Below, piece by piece: positions 25,478 through 39,465 of a stretch of DNA of 64,000 nt (position 1 is the first letter of the stretch; each line of letters begins with the position of its first letter). A model generated the notes under the pieces. It searched no databases, was not told the DNA's origin, and saw only the letters and a program-made list of their open reading frames with translations. Position numbers and translations under genes: made by a program. The stretch spans positions 2,728,001-2,792,000 of the forward strand of contig NC_089555.1 of assembly GCF_040115645.1 (NCBI RefSeq), in the 5' to 3' direction. The DNA is from Euwallacea fornicatus (Eukaryota > Arthropoda > Insecta > Coleoptera > Curculionidae).

Positions 25478-25600
25478 GTCGAACTGAAAAGGGGAAGTGT
25501 TAGCTATACCGGACCTGTATACGGAGCAGGAACGTTATTTGCAAACATGCAGGAGGACCTGGCTCAATTGGGTGCTCCCTGGAAGGCCAAATGGCATGAG
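25478..25600 (+). CDS. Isolated candidate internal exon, product unknown
   Basis: A 41-codon open segment lies between a strong acceptor (long T run, ATTTCAG ending at 25477) and a donor (GAG|GTACCA). It begins VELKRGSVSYTGPVYGAG and ends LGAPWKAKWHE, a balanced composition unlike the AT-rich surroundings. Both ends are in phase 0. I could not find partner exons, and I do not recognise the sequence. It may be an exon of a gene running mostly through long introns, or a fragment of a retrocopy. The start exon at 17963 is in the wrong phase to join it. Confidence 0.35.
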
Positions 25601-28484
25601 GTACCAATTATATTATCTGTTTTGATGATTGGTTCGGATTAAGGGACCAAAAGTACCTTGTGCTTCTTGTTGGGCACGACCCAAAAGCGCGCATGATCCT
25701 TTTCGTAGGACCAAAGTGAGATGACTTAGTAAAATGGCGACCAAGATAGCTGAGCATTGGGAAATTACGTTTGGATCGGCCTGAGTTCACAGTCTCAGAG
25801 ACACGGTTTCGCGCAAAAACAACCTCTCTAACTTTAGTTAAGGTTTGTTGAAAACAACGAGTAATAGCGAGACAGTGAAGGCGACTTGCCATTTTACAAG
25901 GCGAGTGGCTCTGCCTAAGGCCCCTAGAGGGGGTGTCTGTTCCCTTATCTACCCAGATAACGAAAAACGACCAAAGGAAAATGGCGCGGTTGCCACGTTG
26001 ATTTGGATGTCATCAGGCACAGGTCTTAGCATCCTTTCTCATAATTAACAATTAAATATGTAAACAAATTATACTTTCTTTTCGATGATTTTTAAAACGG
26101 ATGCTCATCAACAACAATAAACCAGCCAGTCCCCAATTAACACGAATTTACAACCATTTTAATGATTTCTAAGCCACTCTCGAATGGTATGGCACAAATC
26201 TCTAGAAAATATATAGACCATTGAGTTTGACCGCATCTTCGGCGGCTAATTACTGGCAACGATTCAATTTTTTTAACCATCTGGGTCACGACATAAGGAA
26301 AACATAGAGGATGTAAGCAACACCGCTGGTTTTACTGTAAACCATGGGGGCTTTTATTCGCAAATTGTTCTGACACGACCGATTGCCGACGTGCATAAGA
26401 AAGTCCAACTTTACTTATTTACTTCCGTGATCCAAATTTCAAGGGTGCAGGCGCTGAGCGTTTCAAAAATCTGGCCTGTTGCGTTCCTGGATGCTAACTC
26501 CGTGGGGTATTGCTATTCCGATAATTTAAGTTACGTAGTGATTGCAAAGCGGAGAGCGGTTACGGAGGCTTTAAAAATCCCCTTCAAGCAACTTCCGGGG
26601 GTCGAAAGAAATGTTCAAAGTCATACTCATTGGGATTTGAAAACAGCTCCCCCTACATGTGCCCCATGAAAGAAACTCTCAAAATCCCATGAAATTAATA
26701 AAGTTTATCTATCGATTTTGCGATATTCAGGGAGCTGATTCTAGAGGGAGCTGAGCGCTACATAGAGCCATTTCTTCCCTGGACAGACTCTCGATGTTTT
26801 AGCTCTATGATTCATAAAATGACAACATTAATGAACTACCTACTTCTCGTGCAAGTTTTGGTTTAAGTGTCCGAAATATCCTCGAATTTGAGGAGAAACT
26901 TAATAGAACTTGGTTTCTATCGTAGGTAGCATAAAGCCGAAATTTAAAGGTCGACTGCACGTTATGAATCAGTCTCGGTCAGCGCTCATGGAATAACCGA
27001 AACCAGGGCCGTAATTAACGGCCCTGTTAACCTTGGCGCTGCGGTTTTACTAAATAGTTAAGCACATATTAAGTTTACCCATGTTAAAGCTCCCCAGAGT
27101 GGCTGTTACATGTCATGCCAGAGTCAGTTATTAAATTTAAAATCAATTGCTAATTGCTCTATAAAATGCGATGGTGCACTAATAGTTTCATGCCTGATTA
27201 GTTCCTGATTAGCTCCACAAATAATCATTTTATGTAAACTTCCAATCAGAATTCATTGGGCTTGGTGGCAAGTTTTGATTATTGTCATATGGAGGAGTGG
27301 GAACAAAACGGCGATCTCAAGGATGTTACAAATTCATAAGGCTGCTCCATTTTTTCTGCAAAGTTAATTCGAAATTTCTTTCCTTCTACATCGCATTCAA
27401 ATATATTCAAATTTGGGCAAAAACTTTCAGGACGTTAACGAACTTTGGGGTGATTTGGGATTGGAAAGCACCTCGAAGCTGACAGCTACACCTCCCCATT
27501 TATTATTGGATAATATCACGTAATATTGAATCAGGCGGGTAAATTCTCCCAATCTGGGGCCCGCAACATTTTATCCCGATACCCGATAAAGCCTTATCAT
27601 TTTTATTTATTTTTAGTGGCACTCTGTACCTATGGCCCCCTTTACCTTCAGACCTTTGTAGCTATCCCTTGTTCTTCTTATCGGAAGGCTTGGGAAGAGC
27701 TTAATAATGCCGGAGGAGTTACGCGAGCCATTTCTTTTACCACAAATTTTACACTCTGGAACGAGATTTAATCGCAAATCGGGCTTATCTGAAGTCAACC
27801 GCTAATTAATGAATTTCCCAGATTAGCTTCTGCTGAAAAACAAACGGTGTTAGTGAACATCTTTCCTGGTTTTACCTGATGTAAGGTGACGTGTTTGTCA
27901 CACTAATTTAACGGCTTAATTAGTTTGCAGTGCCTTAAGCGCGGGGATAATAAGGGGGTAACTAAGGGGGATCTGTGAAACTGGGAAACACGCGAAACAG
28001 CCGTGTAATACCGCCGGAATACGTATAGCAAAAATTACCAGGGGCCACTAAACCTGAGGAAAAAAACGCATAAATCATCTGACTTTTGATGTATTACGAC
28101 AGAAGCCGCTTACTGTGAAAGATTAACTTGAGAAATTCCTATATAATTCATCATGCGGATTTATACCTAACTACTTCTAGAAAGACGGGAAAATGGGACA
28201 AACTTTTCAGCCAGATTAGAATATCCAGTAATCGCACGTTGGTAAACATTTGCGGCATTAATTAACAGCTTTCAGATGTTATGACAAGCAATATAATTAT
28301 AATATAGCAACAGCAAGGCAGCGCCAAAGCAAGACGTAACCTGCACCTTAATCGATTCTAAATTGATTAAACATTTGTCCTGGCAACGTACCGTGAAACT
28401 GGTAAATTAATGGGGTGATCATAAATGGGCCTCGTTTAATATCAACTGGGGACGGCAAGCTGAATTCGGGATGGAGGTGGTGAA

Positions 28485-28582
28485 TGGCAACGCGGCGTTG
28501 CGTCTTTGTTTTTTTTTTTTTTTGGAAGAATTGAATGAAGATAATTTAATTGTGGCAGCAGAAGAGACGGTCAGAGTTGCCA
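28485..28582. mobile_element. Short TGGCAAC...GTTGCCA element (98 bp)
   Basis: TGGCAAC at 28485-28491 faces GTTGCCA at 28576-28582. The interior has a long T run and no coding potential. Same end sequence as the element at 2804. Confidence 0.4.
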
Positions 28583-30197
28583 AATGTTGATTTTTCGTCC
28601 TGCAGATTGAGCCAAATTTGCAGAAGTCAAAGGATAAAAACTTGGCCTTTGTCTTTCCGCAGAGACGGAAAATAAATGGCAAATTTCTAATGGGAATTAT
28701 TACAGAAATATTCATTTAAACGCGCGAACACTTTATGATAGTTTAAAGCTGCATTAGCAGAAGTACGTGCGAATATCTCTGAGAGTGACTTATACGGCAG
28801 TAAGTGACCGAGTGTGCCTCAAAGACCAAAGCAATTCCTCCTTAATCTTGTACCGGACGTTTCTAAAATACGTTGTAACCCAAAGTGGTGCTCTTTTTTT
28901 TATTGAATATTTCGCTGTTTTGGACTCCTAACTTCTGAACACTCTGTATAATACATTTTTTCTTTTTTTGTATTCAAGACAAAAACATCCATTACCGATT
29001 AGTAACCGACTGATTCGACGACCTAATCACCAAAAAGCGTCTTCATTTAACCCTGATTAGGGCGGCTCGTCATAGCCCGTGAGTCAGAATAGAGTTCGGC
29101 TCTATGCTATTGGGCGCTGAAGCGGTGTCCATTAGGAAATTATTTGCGATTCAGTGAACGGATTTCACGGCCGTTTATTTTTGCACAGCCAGAAAATGCC
29201 CCCGTTTTATTGAACTTGTTAAAGTATATAGAAAGAGTCTCGAAAGTCATGTCTTTTTGGTTCTCAGAAGAGGAATATCTAAGGGGAGGCTCTCGTCGAA
29301 CCTTCATCAAAATCAATCTGTTCTCTCGATATTTTCTGGTTTAATACTACTACAATTATAGAGATTTTCACTCTGAATCTCTTTCCCCTTCTCCTCATGA
29401 TTAGGACTTTGAAATGTTTGAGCAAAGTTTGAAATGGAAATAAACTTTTGACGTCGAAACAATATTGGGGTCTCCCAAAAGTAATACGATCTCTAAAAAA
29501 TTCAATATTTTCTGGAGGTAAAATAGTACAAGGTTCTGCAGCTGATAGATGGATAATTTAAACTATTCAAGCAAATGGTGCTTTGCCAATGGAAGCGGCA
29601 GTGTTATAAATGAAAAGGTATATCGGGGAACAAATCCTAAATAAGTAGAGTTTATCGAATACAATTGTCTTGAAAGTTTATCCCGGGATCCCGTTGAAAG
29701 GGCCGAAGTCCCTGAATTGATCCCGAGTCGATTGGCCGTACGTTTCGAAGCCAATTTCCGTTATATTCTACCTTCTTTTTCGATTCCCTTATTTTTCTAT
29801 CTCTCCTGATTATGAGCGCAGAATTGGGTTGTGACCCATCCAACTGGACATGGCAAAAAATTCATTACAAAGTCTGATTCGATGGTTTTGTTATTTCTTT
29901 TATTACTATTAAATGGACAGCACAGCTTTAATTCAATAGAGTGAAACGCATTTGTCTTAATCTATTGCTTTCAGAGATTTGGGTTAACTCCTCTATATGT
30001 TCCTAGCGAATTACTTGCATAGATACATTCAGATTTAGGAAGGTGAGTTTTTCCTCTCTTTGTCGATGGTGCAGATTTATGCGGAAAATAACAAGAGACT
30101 AAAGAGTCATTTAAGAGATAAACGCACGTGGGCTTAGAACGGATAAATTAATTTATTATTAACAATAATCTCAGCGCAGAGTCAAACAATACGTAAA

Positions 30198-30315
30198 TGG
30201 CAACGTAGCACTTGTCATTTGTTTGCCACTAAGATGGTCGCTCTTTGGAGTACTTGTACGAGTCTCACAAGAAATCTGCTACGTCGCAAAAGAATGCGGG
30301 AGGCAGTGTTGCCGC
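30198..30315. mobile_element. Short TGGCAAC...GTTGCC element (about 118 bp)
   Basis: TGGCAACGTAGCA at 30198 faces GTTGCC at 30308-30313, and an inner CGTAGCA/TGCTACG pair strengthens the foldback. The right flank, GTTGCCGCTGTGA, closely matches the right flank of the 2804 element, GTTGCCACTGTGA, which supports a common family. Confidence 0.5.
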
Positions 30316-30832
30316 TGTGACCTATTTATTAATATTAACGCGAAGTCTAAATTAGAGGGAATTTGAGATTTTCAGCAGTAAGTGATATTTGCAAGAATTC
30401 TTCAGGATCCCTCAGGAATTTCTCAAACTGAAACTCAAAACCTGTATAAGGGTAAAAACCAATATTTTTTTATATTCTGGAGAACAGGAAAATTCGAGAA
30501 ATCAAACCTACATATTGCAGAGTCCTAAGAGAATTAAGAACGACAAGAATGCTTTGAAAACGTAAAATATACTAGGGAAAACGGAAATTTTTTAGATTCT
30601 CTGGAATAGAAAGAGGGAGAAAGAGAGATAAAATAGTTAATTTATGCGAATTTTCTAAATCTATAGGGTCGATATCTGAGGAACATATGGAAGTATTTTC
30701 TGACAAAATTCCTTAAAATGAACGGGCTTTAAAGTGCAGTCAATCCGACTTTATTCAAAACAAATCCTTTACAACTACACATCTGAGAACAAACTTAGAT
30801 CTCCCTGACTTACTCTCATCCTGCATACACTT

Positions 30833-31259
30833 ACCTACCTTTTTATACTCTACATGCAGCCGGTCCCGATAAGGGGGAGTGAGTGTTCCTCCACTATCCA
30901 GAACGACGCCCCCCCCGCGGCCCGCTTCGCCACCCCTACCGTCTGGAAATTCGGTGGTGGGGGCGATTTTCCCAGATCCAGCCACCCTCGGTGTAGTATA
31001 ACTTCGACTTTGGCCTTCGTTGCGTCGCCCCTTTCAGCCCTACCCGGTAGTTTTTTCGCGAATTATTCGCGTATTTCGGCACGTTTGTAATGCGACCTTA
31101 CGAACTGGGGGTGTAGTAATTACGCGGTTAGGGGTAGTGCGAAGTGTCGTTAAAAGTTTGCGTGTTTGAACTTATTGTTAGTTCAGTGGAAGAATTTTTT
31201 CAGGTGATGGATATAATCGTTAAGTGGGAATGTAGGTGCGACAGTTCCTAAGGAAATTG
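30833..31259. promoter_or_regulatory. GC-rich island with promoter-like signals in both directions
   Basis: The densest G+C stretch of the right-hand part (about 30890-31060, including runs of C and CGCGG). On the - strand a TATAAAA box reads from 30847 to 30841, next to GT-rich donor-like sequence (AAAG|GTAGGTAAG). On the + strand an insect initiator-like TCAGT lies at 31183-31187, followed by a donor TTG|GTGAGT at 31259/31260. This could be the start region of the Miniature-type gene, of the + strand gene at 45466, or of both. No transcript evidence is available. Confidence 0.35.
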
Positions 31260-34200
31260 GTGAGTTTGGTTCGTTGTTTCGGAGGAAGATTTGTTAGGAA
31301 AAAATTGATAAAAAGCATTAAAAAATTGGGCTTAATCCTCAGGGCTTTATATCCCATATTAATCCCCCTGCGATTTAATCCGGCTTGAATTTCAATGGCT
31401 TTCCGCTTAATCAGTTAACAATAAAAATGGCATTTCCACGCGTACTGCCTAATAGAATGAATATGTATTCGCCGGGTTAATCTATTGAATAGCGGGAAAA
31501 AATGAAAAAGGCTTGGAAATTCAATTTCAGCTCAATGAATGCACTCATAAGATAGGGAGAATTGACGTAAATCGCTGTATTGCGAGGGAAATGAAATATT
31601 ATGATTTTTTCAAGTATTTGCAGTTTGGGGTTAAATGGAAGAGTCAAGAGGAAGGTAATCTTTTGCACGCAACCTCCTTCCCTAGCAAACAACTTTAACC
31701 GGTCCCATGCTTTAAACGATTCATAATTAAAATTTTAAACGTTTCCCAAACTTTGCGTAATGCTGCTAATATCTTAGTTAAAGAGGCGGGGCATTTAAAT
31801 GGATATAAATTTGAATCATTAGAGTACGCAATATGCCCCTCAAATCATTTCGTGCTTTGAAAAGTCTCTTTTCTAGCTGGTGCTAATTTCCAGACTTTTT
31901 CTGAGTTGCACACATTTTTTCTTAAAAAAAAATCCTTCACCATTGGATCAAGAAACCCCACACCTTATCCGCGCAACATATAAGAAAGTCGAATAAAAAA
32001 ATAGCGCATAAACCCTCACTTACCTAACAATTCCAGTGTTTAATGTTTCGAGAAATGCCTGGCAACATCATGCAAGTTTCAATAATAAAATTGGTATTCT
32101 CATGGCGGAAAATTGCGAAGATATGTAGCAGAAGAAGAAAGCATAACGTGCCCTTGGGAGACTTTTTCTGCTCGGAATCGCTTTTGAGAAAAACGCGTAA
32201 GACGCTTTTTACGGCCTTTGTTACAATTTTAATGTTTTCTTAATGGACCCGTTAAAAGAAGAGATAAATAAACAATAAGGCGCCTCGCGTGAGAGAAGTT
32301 TTAAATGTTACGGATGGCCGACGCACTTGAAACTTGGACGGTTGTAATGATGATGTGCAGTTTGTAGTAAAAGGACAAGGCAGTGAAGCACTCTTAAGAA
32401 AACCGGATCAATCAGCTTACAGGCAGAACTAGCCCCCAGAGCTGGAAATGAAATTTGCTCTCTTTGCATTCGCAGAAATAATGTTGAAGACATGTTCATG
32501 ACCATCTTAGTTTTTTCAAATTCAATTTAGGGCAGATGACCCACACGTTTTAACGAATTCTCGAGCGGTTTCTCCTTATAACTGACAATCCCTGTCTTAC
32601 CACCGTATTCGCTAAACAGCACATTCCCCACTTAGTTATCTTTCCAGTTTTTTCCGACTCAATATTTAGATATACGCTTAAATCACCCTCTTAAACGCTT
32701 TTAGTAAGTGCTCTTAGGATATTTGTCACGCAATATTTCACTCTCCATATCTTTTTAACATCTCGACAAGTGCAGCTGGCTCAACGTCGAAACAATATTA
32801 TTTACCACTGGGTATTCATGGTCTGAAATTTGCCTAGAAGAAGGCCCAATTAGAAATTCAGGACTGCACGGATTTAAGTGGTCCCTAAAATCCACAAAAT
32901 AATAATAATTTCTCGCTTTCAGGGAGTATTTGTACCGCCGGAATTTTAAATATTTCATTTCGTGCAGGCAACGGGGAAACTTTTGGAATTATGTGTTTTA
33001 ATTAAAATTAGTAAAATAACTGTCTAAATGGCTCTTTTGTAACTCGCCAAACATATTTTCTGCTGGATGAAAAGGCTTTTAACAGATTTATCTTTAATTT
33101 TCTTACAGTCCAATGATTTGGGTTATTGAAACTGCAATGTATTCGACCACTGCATTCCTAGCTAAGCCAGTAATTCCGTTAAAAACCTTCAAGTCGACTT
33201 TATTGCTCAGTTTGGTTAAATTTTACCCTTACGTTTAGTACCAATTGTGCGCCTTTAGTTGCTCATATAACTGTGCAAACACATGCCCCATGTGCAGTGT
33301 ATTAACGAAAGAAAAGGGAAATTTCAGTGGAAAACCCGGTCTTAATAGTTTGCATTTGCTCGTAAAGGAACTTAAGTAAACGAAGTCAAATGTCCCAATA
33401 AAATGGTGGCGGTGCTTAAGAGAAAGCAGTGAGGTGTTTTGCTGGTTGCGTGATATTGACTCGCGGGTGGGTTTACACCATATATGGACGTTTGGTTTTT
33501 TAACCGTTAGGTGAATTGCAAGTGAAACCTCCTAAGCTGATACATCCATGTAAGATTTAACTCCTCAAGTATTTATGCGCTTCCTTGCAAAACCAGCACT
33601 TACCGGCAACTAAGCCTAAAATGCACCCGGTTTGAGATAGCTAAAATATTTAACAGCCTCCCTTAAATTCGGCTTACTTTTACGACAACGGATTTCGCGG
33701 TCTAGAACTTGAAAATACGACCAAACTCCCTCATCGATTAATTTTGAACGGAAAATATGCTGAAATGAGTGTATATGTAAAAGTCACTTTCCTTCGACTT
33801 CGGGTAAAAATACGTTGTGATTTAAAAATCACTTGAGTTTTGAGTCTTGACGCGCTTAGACAAGACATTACTCGAGAAAGGGAACGACTGAAACAAAATG
33901 TTGTATGAAATTCGATTCATTCACTCTCACGTGCTAGAAATTGCACCGAAATTTACTCGGAACTTTGAGAGTTTTATGCCGAACACGATCATAAAACTCA
34001 TCGAAAATATCATTCATTTTTATTTTGGAACTCGAGTGTGAATGTTTTCAAATTTTGTCAAAGGCGGCCATTATCGGTGAAGAAAAACTTTCATGAACAT
34101 CCCTTTCGACAAGGGGTACATCGTGAAAATCTTCTTCGCGATCCTCAGCGATTGAGATGAGCAATTTCAGAGTCTCTTACACATTTAAAATATTCAACCT

Positions 34201-37200
34201 TCATACACTTTAGTTACACTTTATTTAAGTCTTGTTTTAAAAAAAATCAAGGTCGAGAAATGTTGCACAGCCGGTCCTGGCGGCCGGTATTGATAACGAC
34301 ACAAATTCCAAACATTATTAACATTCTTCCGATGCACTTGATGCAGTTTAATAGTCATTAAAAATAACAGAAATGTGATAGTGAGGAAGCAGTGACGCCT
34401 CCACAATTTTATTACTTCTAATATGAAGGAATAAAATTTCCATTTTTTAATTTTTACCTTTTGCATATTCATTTCTATCCTTTCTTGTCCTTTCTGCAGA
34501 ACGTAATTTTGCCGTCACGTTCCCGTAAAACTGGCAAGTTCTTTATCCGTTTATTCGATTCGTTGTCTTCGACTCACAATCCAAAATCAATTCTCATTTT
34601 TTGCTTAATTTCTCCAAATTATTTACTTTATTTTGTGACCATTTACGCTCAATTTTGTTCGCTATCTATTTGTGTTTATTTATGTAATTTGTTTCGGAGC
34701 ATCGGAAAGGAAATATCTTTTATCGAAAGTATTTTGTGAAGCGAAATAGCCGTCTGTTTACATGTTTATAACAATATTTTTGTTTACTTTGCGTTAATAG
34801 CGAATTTCATGAGCCTAGTCTGCGAAGCGAAACGTACAAAATAACGATGGATGATTTTTCAAGACGCTAAAAAACATCTCAGATCTTCACCAACACTGAC
34901 AAAATAATCCTATAATGCTTACTGACGTCACGATGGCTTAGTAATATCACAATCTGTGCGTCTAATAGTGCTAGAAGGACACAACTGCGGCAGTTTAATT
35001 AAAACACTCTCATTCACCATCATCTCAAGAAAATTGATATTTTTCTTGACACAGTGGCGAGGACCTATTTCAACGCTTTACACAATCTCGGTGAAAACAA
35101 AGAAAAATACATCTTCCTTTGAAGTGCATTTGCAAAGATAAATTCATTCCCTTTAAAAGGGTTTCATCTCCAATCTGCGAAGTAATAAAATTCCTCAGAA
35201 TTGCAATATATCTTTTACAGTTTTAATAAAAGTAAATTGCAGATGTACTTAAGCTGCAAGAAACCACTTTTTTGCACTTGAAGAAAATCTAAAAGCCCTT
35301 AAAGAAAACTGCTGCCTCGTACAATGATTGATGCGCGCCGCATAACCGAACATTTAATATTAAAGCATCTCCTCCGAGGCGAGAAAGAACATTCCACGTG
35401 TTTTTCTTATCTTTCGGGGGTATCTGAGTTTAAAGAAAATATATTAAACCTTAAGAGAATTTATTCGTACGTGCTTCACCCCTCTCGGCTAACTGTAATT
35501 TGCGGAATATGTTTGCGTTTTTGTACTTGTGCCTGAATTTAATATCAACCTCCGCCCTCTCGGGGGAAATATACAGATTCCTAAATTACTTATTTGAAGC
35601 AATCACGATATGTTTGTCTCTTTATTTCTTCCAATTCTCCGCGGTTGTAAAGTTAAAGTTTTACGCGAAGTTTAGATTAGTTTCGCTGCAATGTCTCGGT
35701 TGCGAATAAAGTAAATCTTATTCTAAATAATCTGGGGGATAATTGCGACCGCTTGCCCGAATGACAAACGACGTGACCATTTCGTCACGCCTAGCAGGGC
35801 CATTAACACTCAAAATCAGATTGAAGCGCTGACACGAACAAACGTACACGACAGATTTTAATTAAATGCCGAATTTCAAATGCATGTTTCAGATAAAATC
35901 GCACTGTTATAGATACGGTATACATTCCTCCCTACTTCCAGAGCGATTGAGGACGCGAGTACCCCAACGATGGAAGTATGAAAGTTGATTACCAGCAGTG
36001 TTTGGGTTGAAAAGCTGAGCTGAGCTCTAAAAAGATTGAGCTTACATGGAAAGACACTTCATAAAGACATTTGCATAATCTAATGAAAACTCTTTTGGGT
36101 TCAGCTACGCGCCAAATATGGTTTGGTTCGCGATAATTTAGTCATTTTAAATATGGGTTACATGACGATGAAACACGATTTAGTCACTTATTGGGTCCTC
36201 ATCTGATCGATCAGAAGGAGTGTTATTCATGCGTGGAACTAATGTTAATATCCTAGCGGAAACATCGCTCTAACGTTTGAGGACAATAGCTCGATTAATT
36301 TAGCGTCGATTTGCTGGAACTAAGCAATGCTAATCAGGAATGCTTTGGTTCTAATTATAAATTTCATGATTGTGCAGAAATCGAGTTAAAAATGATAGTT
36401 CGATGGCTTTATTTTAGCGATTTTCCAGCTGGAGAGTCGGACAAGTATGTGGAGGTAGGACCTCCTGGGGCAACTTTTCTCGCTTGTCGTTGTTTATTTC
36501 CGGGATTTGACAGGCGCGAAATTGAGCCACAGCCTCAGAGGGCACGGAAACACCGGATGCCTCGTTAGCTCAGTCTAGATAAGTAAAACTTATAACACTG
36601 CTTTCGGGGGTGTCTGGATCACGCTGAAAGCCGTCAAGGTAAGCTAATATTTCCCAGAGTTGAGTGCGAGATTTATGTCACGTGTATACCTCTAGTCAGC
36701 CGCGACGTGTGCCCTAATATTTTAAATCTCGTGGCAAAGTTGATCTGACGAGGATAATAAATCTAGATTGATGATGGGGAGTCGGTCGGGGAAAAATCGC
36801 AAAAGAATACAAAGAAGTTCGGAACTCCCTTTAAGAATAGAACGGCCATTTGTAACTTCCCAGCCTGGAAAGTGTGTATTCGGAAAGGCTGACAGTAACA
36901 GTTCCTTCGCGATACAGAATTCCTCTGGGCTTTTTTGCGTAAGGCTCAAAGAAAGGTTTCAATTCCCAGAGACAGATTCTGGAGAGGATAAATTTTTTTA
37001 CATTGAGCTATAAATACGCGTTCCATGTTCAGCGGCTGTGTAAAAATTTAATGTTATTTTGATTTGAATAGGAGTGTAAAATGTAGAAGCGTTCGTTCCC
37101 TTGAAACGATAAAGAAAAGAAGCTGATTTTGTTGACATGTTGGTGAAGCCAATTGCATATACCGTGGATCGATTCTATTCTAATTCGATTTTGATAAAAC

Positions 37201-39329
37201 TTGAATTTCTGATATTTAGATACGCGTTCGCGCTTTTTACTCCGAACTCGACAGATAATTTCTAAGCCAATTCGTCACTATTATTATTTCGTTTTAATTA
37301 TATTATTGATCAGTAGCAAAAATTATCTTTTCAATGATGTACTATGCAGGCACCAAAAAACGAAATGAACAATCGTTAAGTATAATATTATATTTAGTTT
37401 AAGTTGTTTTAATAATCAACCTGTAATTGATCACATTTCTCACATGTCCTGTCTGATTTTAAAACAACTTTTATTGTGTTTACATACTATTACAGTCCCG
37501 CTATACGACCCCGAAAATTGGCGAAACGCCTTGAAGGAGTTTACATGACATAATTCAAAAGGTTTTCAATTTGCACCGGAACGTAGTAATTGTGGCAATT
37601 TAATACGCTAGAAATCTTACACCATTCTATCAAGAAAATTATTGGAATTTTCTGACATGCTGGTGAATCAAAATTTCATCTTAGCACTTTCTTTCTTCCT
37701 GTACTTTTCTTGCAATTTTACAAGCTAAAGACTTATGGAAAGAACTCTAACTATATAACCCATTTTCACAGAAGCTAAGTCCACTTTTAATTGACATTTT
37801 TTTTTCGCCGGGAACATAGTTTCGCTAAGTTTTACCAAGATTTCGTGGATAAAAGAAAAAATCGAGTGCCTGAACACGCGAAGGTCGCATTACTGTCGAC
37901 GGAAAATTATGTAACACATTTATATTTGCTTTATCGATAACATCTTTATGGTTAAGCCATGTTGGTTAAGTGGACGTTGGAATATAACTAGCCTTGAAGT
38001 TTAACATGTGGGGGCTGATTAATTTCTGTTTATTCAGAGGCGAACACAGAAGCCCTGATTAGATTTCATGCAAAAAATCAAAACATGCGAGTCTAATAAA
38101 GACTCATAAAATGAGAGCTGAATAGTGTAAATTGACCTTTCAGGGCAATCCCGGAAAAAACAGTTCGTTATGCGTTGCATTGTTTAAAGGTTTATAATGA
38201 ACGAATCTTTTTTTTTCCAATCCTTAACAGGTGGTTTAGGAAATATTTTGCTTTATAGCTACAGCAAAACAGAAGCCGAACGAAATTTAGGCAATTTCCA
38301 TTAGAGAAATCTTACAAGAGAGACGCCGCGTTTCGTTCATTGTAAGGTATGCAAATTTCCAACCATTTCGGTTCGTAAAATATACGAAATAAGCTCAATT
38401 TCGCCAACTTTGTTTCGGTTATATGCGCCATAGCCCGGAATAGTTTCATCTTACTCTAAAAGTTTGTTACAATCGATTTTGACAACACTGGATTTTTACT
38501 GTTATGCTCGAACTTTGTTTTGAATTCGGAGGGGCGAGTCTACTTTCTTGGGATAAATGCTTTTATCATTGCCTTGCCCCGGTCGCATCAAAATCCAGGT
38601 CGTATCTACGCCTCTGTGTCGAAGCAATTTCGCTTTCTCTTTGCCTTAAATATTAAGCAATTTCCTTCGAGTTTCGTTTCTTTGGGAAAACGTAATATTC
38701 TAGTGCGAGCTTAGAGTGCATCCTATTAACCGAACTGAATTTTGTATTTTCGATAAGAATCAGGCATTCTCTTTATTTCCATACCAATAATAACGATAGA
38801 TTTACATACTTTTGTGCCGAATTCTCGGTCTAATAGTTCTTGAGACCGAAAAATGAAACGAATTTCTTTTGTCGTGTTGGAATGGGCCACAAACAAGAAA
38901 ATATGGGCGAAAATGTGCATGATAAATAGCGGAAGTCCTATCAGTCCATTTGCATCATACGTCATGGAGATTATCTTTTCTGGTGTTTTACATAAGGGAA
39001 ATGTGTCAGATGATACGACAGATAAAAGGGGACTCGCAATTCACACTGCTATTTTTACGTTAAACCCTAAGCCCTTATGGAACGGTGTGAAAATGCCGCT
39101 TGAATATTTGTCTTTTGACGTGGGGTGCATTTTTAAAAGAGGAGTTAATTGGAATGGGGTGAATAAGAGGGAGAACTACTTAAATTATTAACTAAGAACT
39201 TGTTTGAGGGAAAATTCGTAATTTTAATCAAAGAGGATCAGCCCTGTTTTTTGATTCAAAAATTCATACGACACAATGGGACAAAATTCACGTATCATCT
39301 ACAACACTTTTTAGAGAAATTTCTGTTTT

Positions 39330-39465
39330 GCCCTGCGTAATAAACACTTGCCGCCACTGTATGATTTCAGTGCCGTTAATTTCAACATGTCTGCCCCTAG
39401 GGGGAGCTACGTCATGCTCATAGGTCAAGACATACAAGGGGGAATCTGAAAGTGGTGTGTTGCGA
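39330..39465 (-). repeat. Diverged copy of coding-like dispersed repeat
   Basis: Read on the - strand it has SPLYVLTY, HVEING and QWRQV, in the same order and spacing as SPSYTAR, YVEVNS and QWEQM in the copy at 48575. Most diverged of the three copies. Confidence 0.4.

Larger units (their letters stand above)
25601..30832. other. Stretch without a supported gene
   Basis: AT-rich sequence with short accidental frames. It holds inverted-repeat elements at 28485-28582 and 30198-30315, a 15-base T run near 28508, and CCCTGTATA-like words common in insect repeats (ACTCTGTATA near 28940). Confidence 0.5.

Noticed and set aside
30755..30985. 76-codon - strand frame in the GC-rich island
   Set aside because: Composition follows from GC-richness (Gly/Arg runs), it begins with GTG and has no family resemblance; more likely promoter or 5' UTR DNA.
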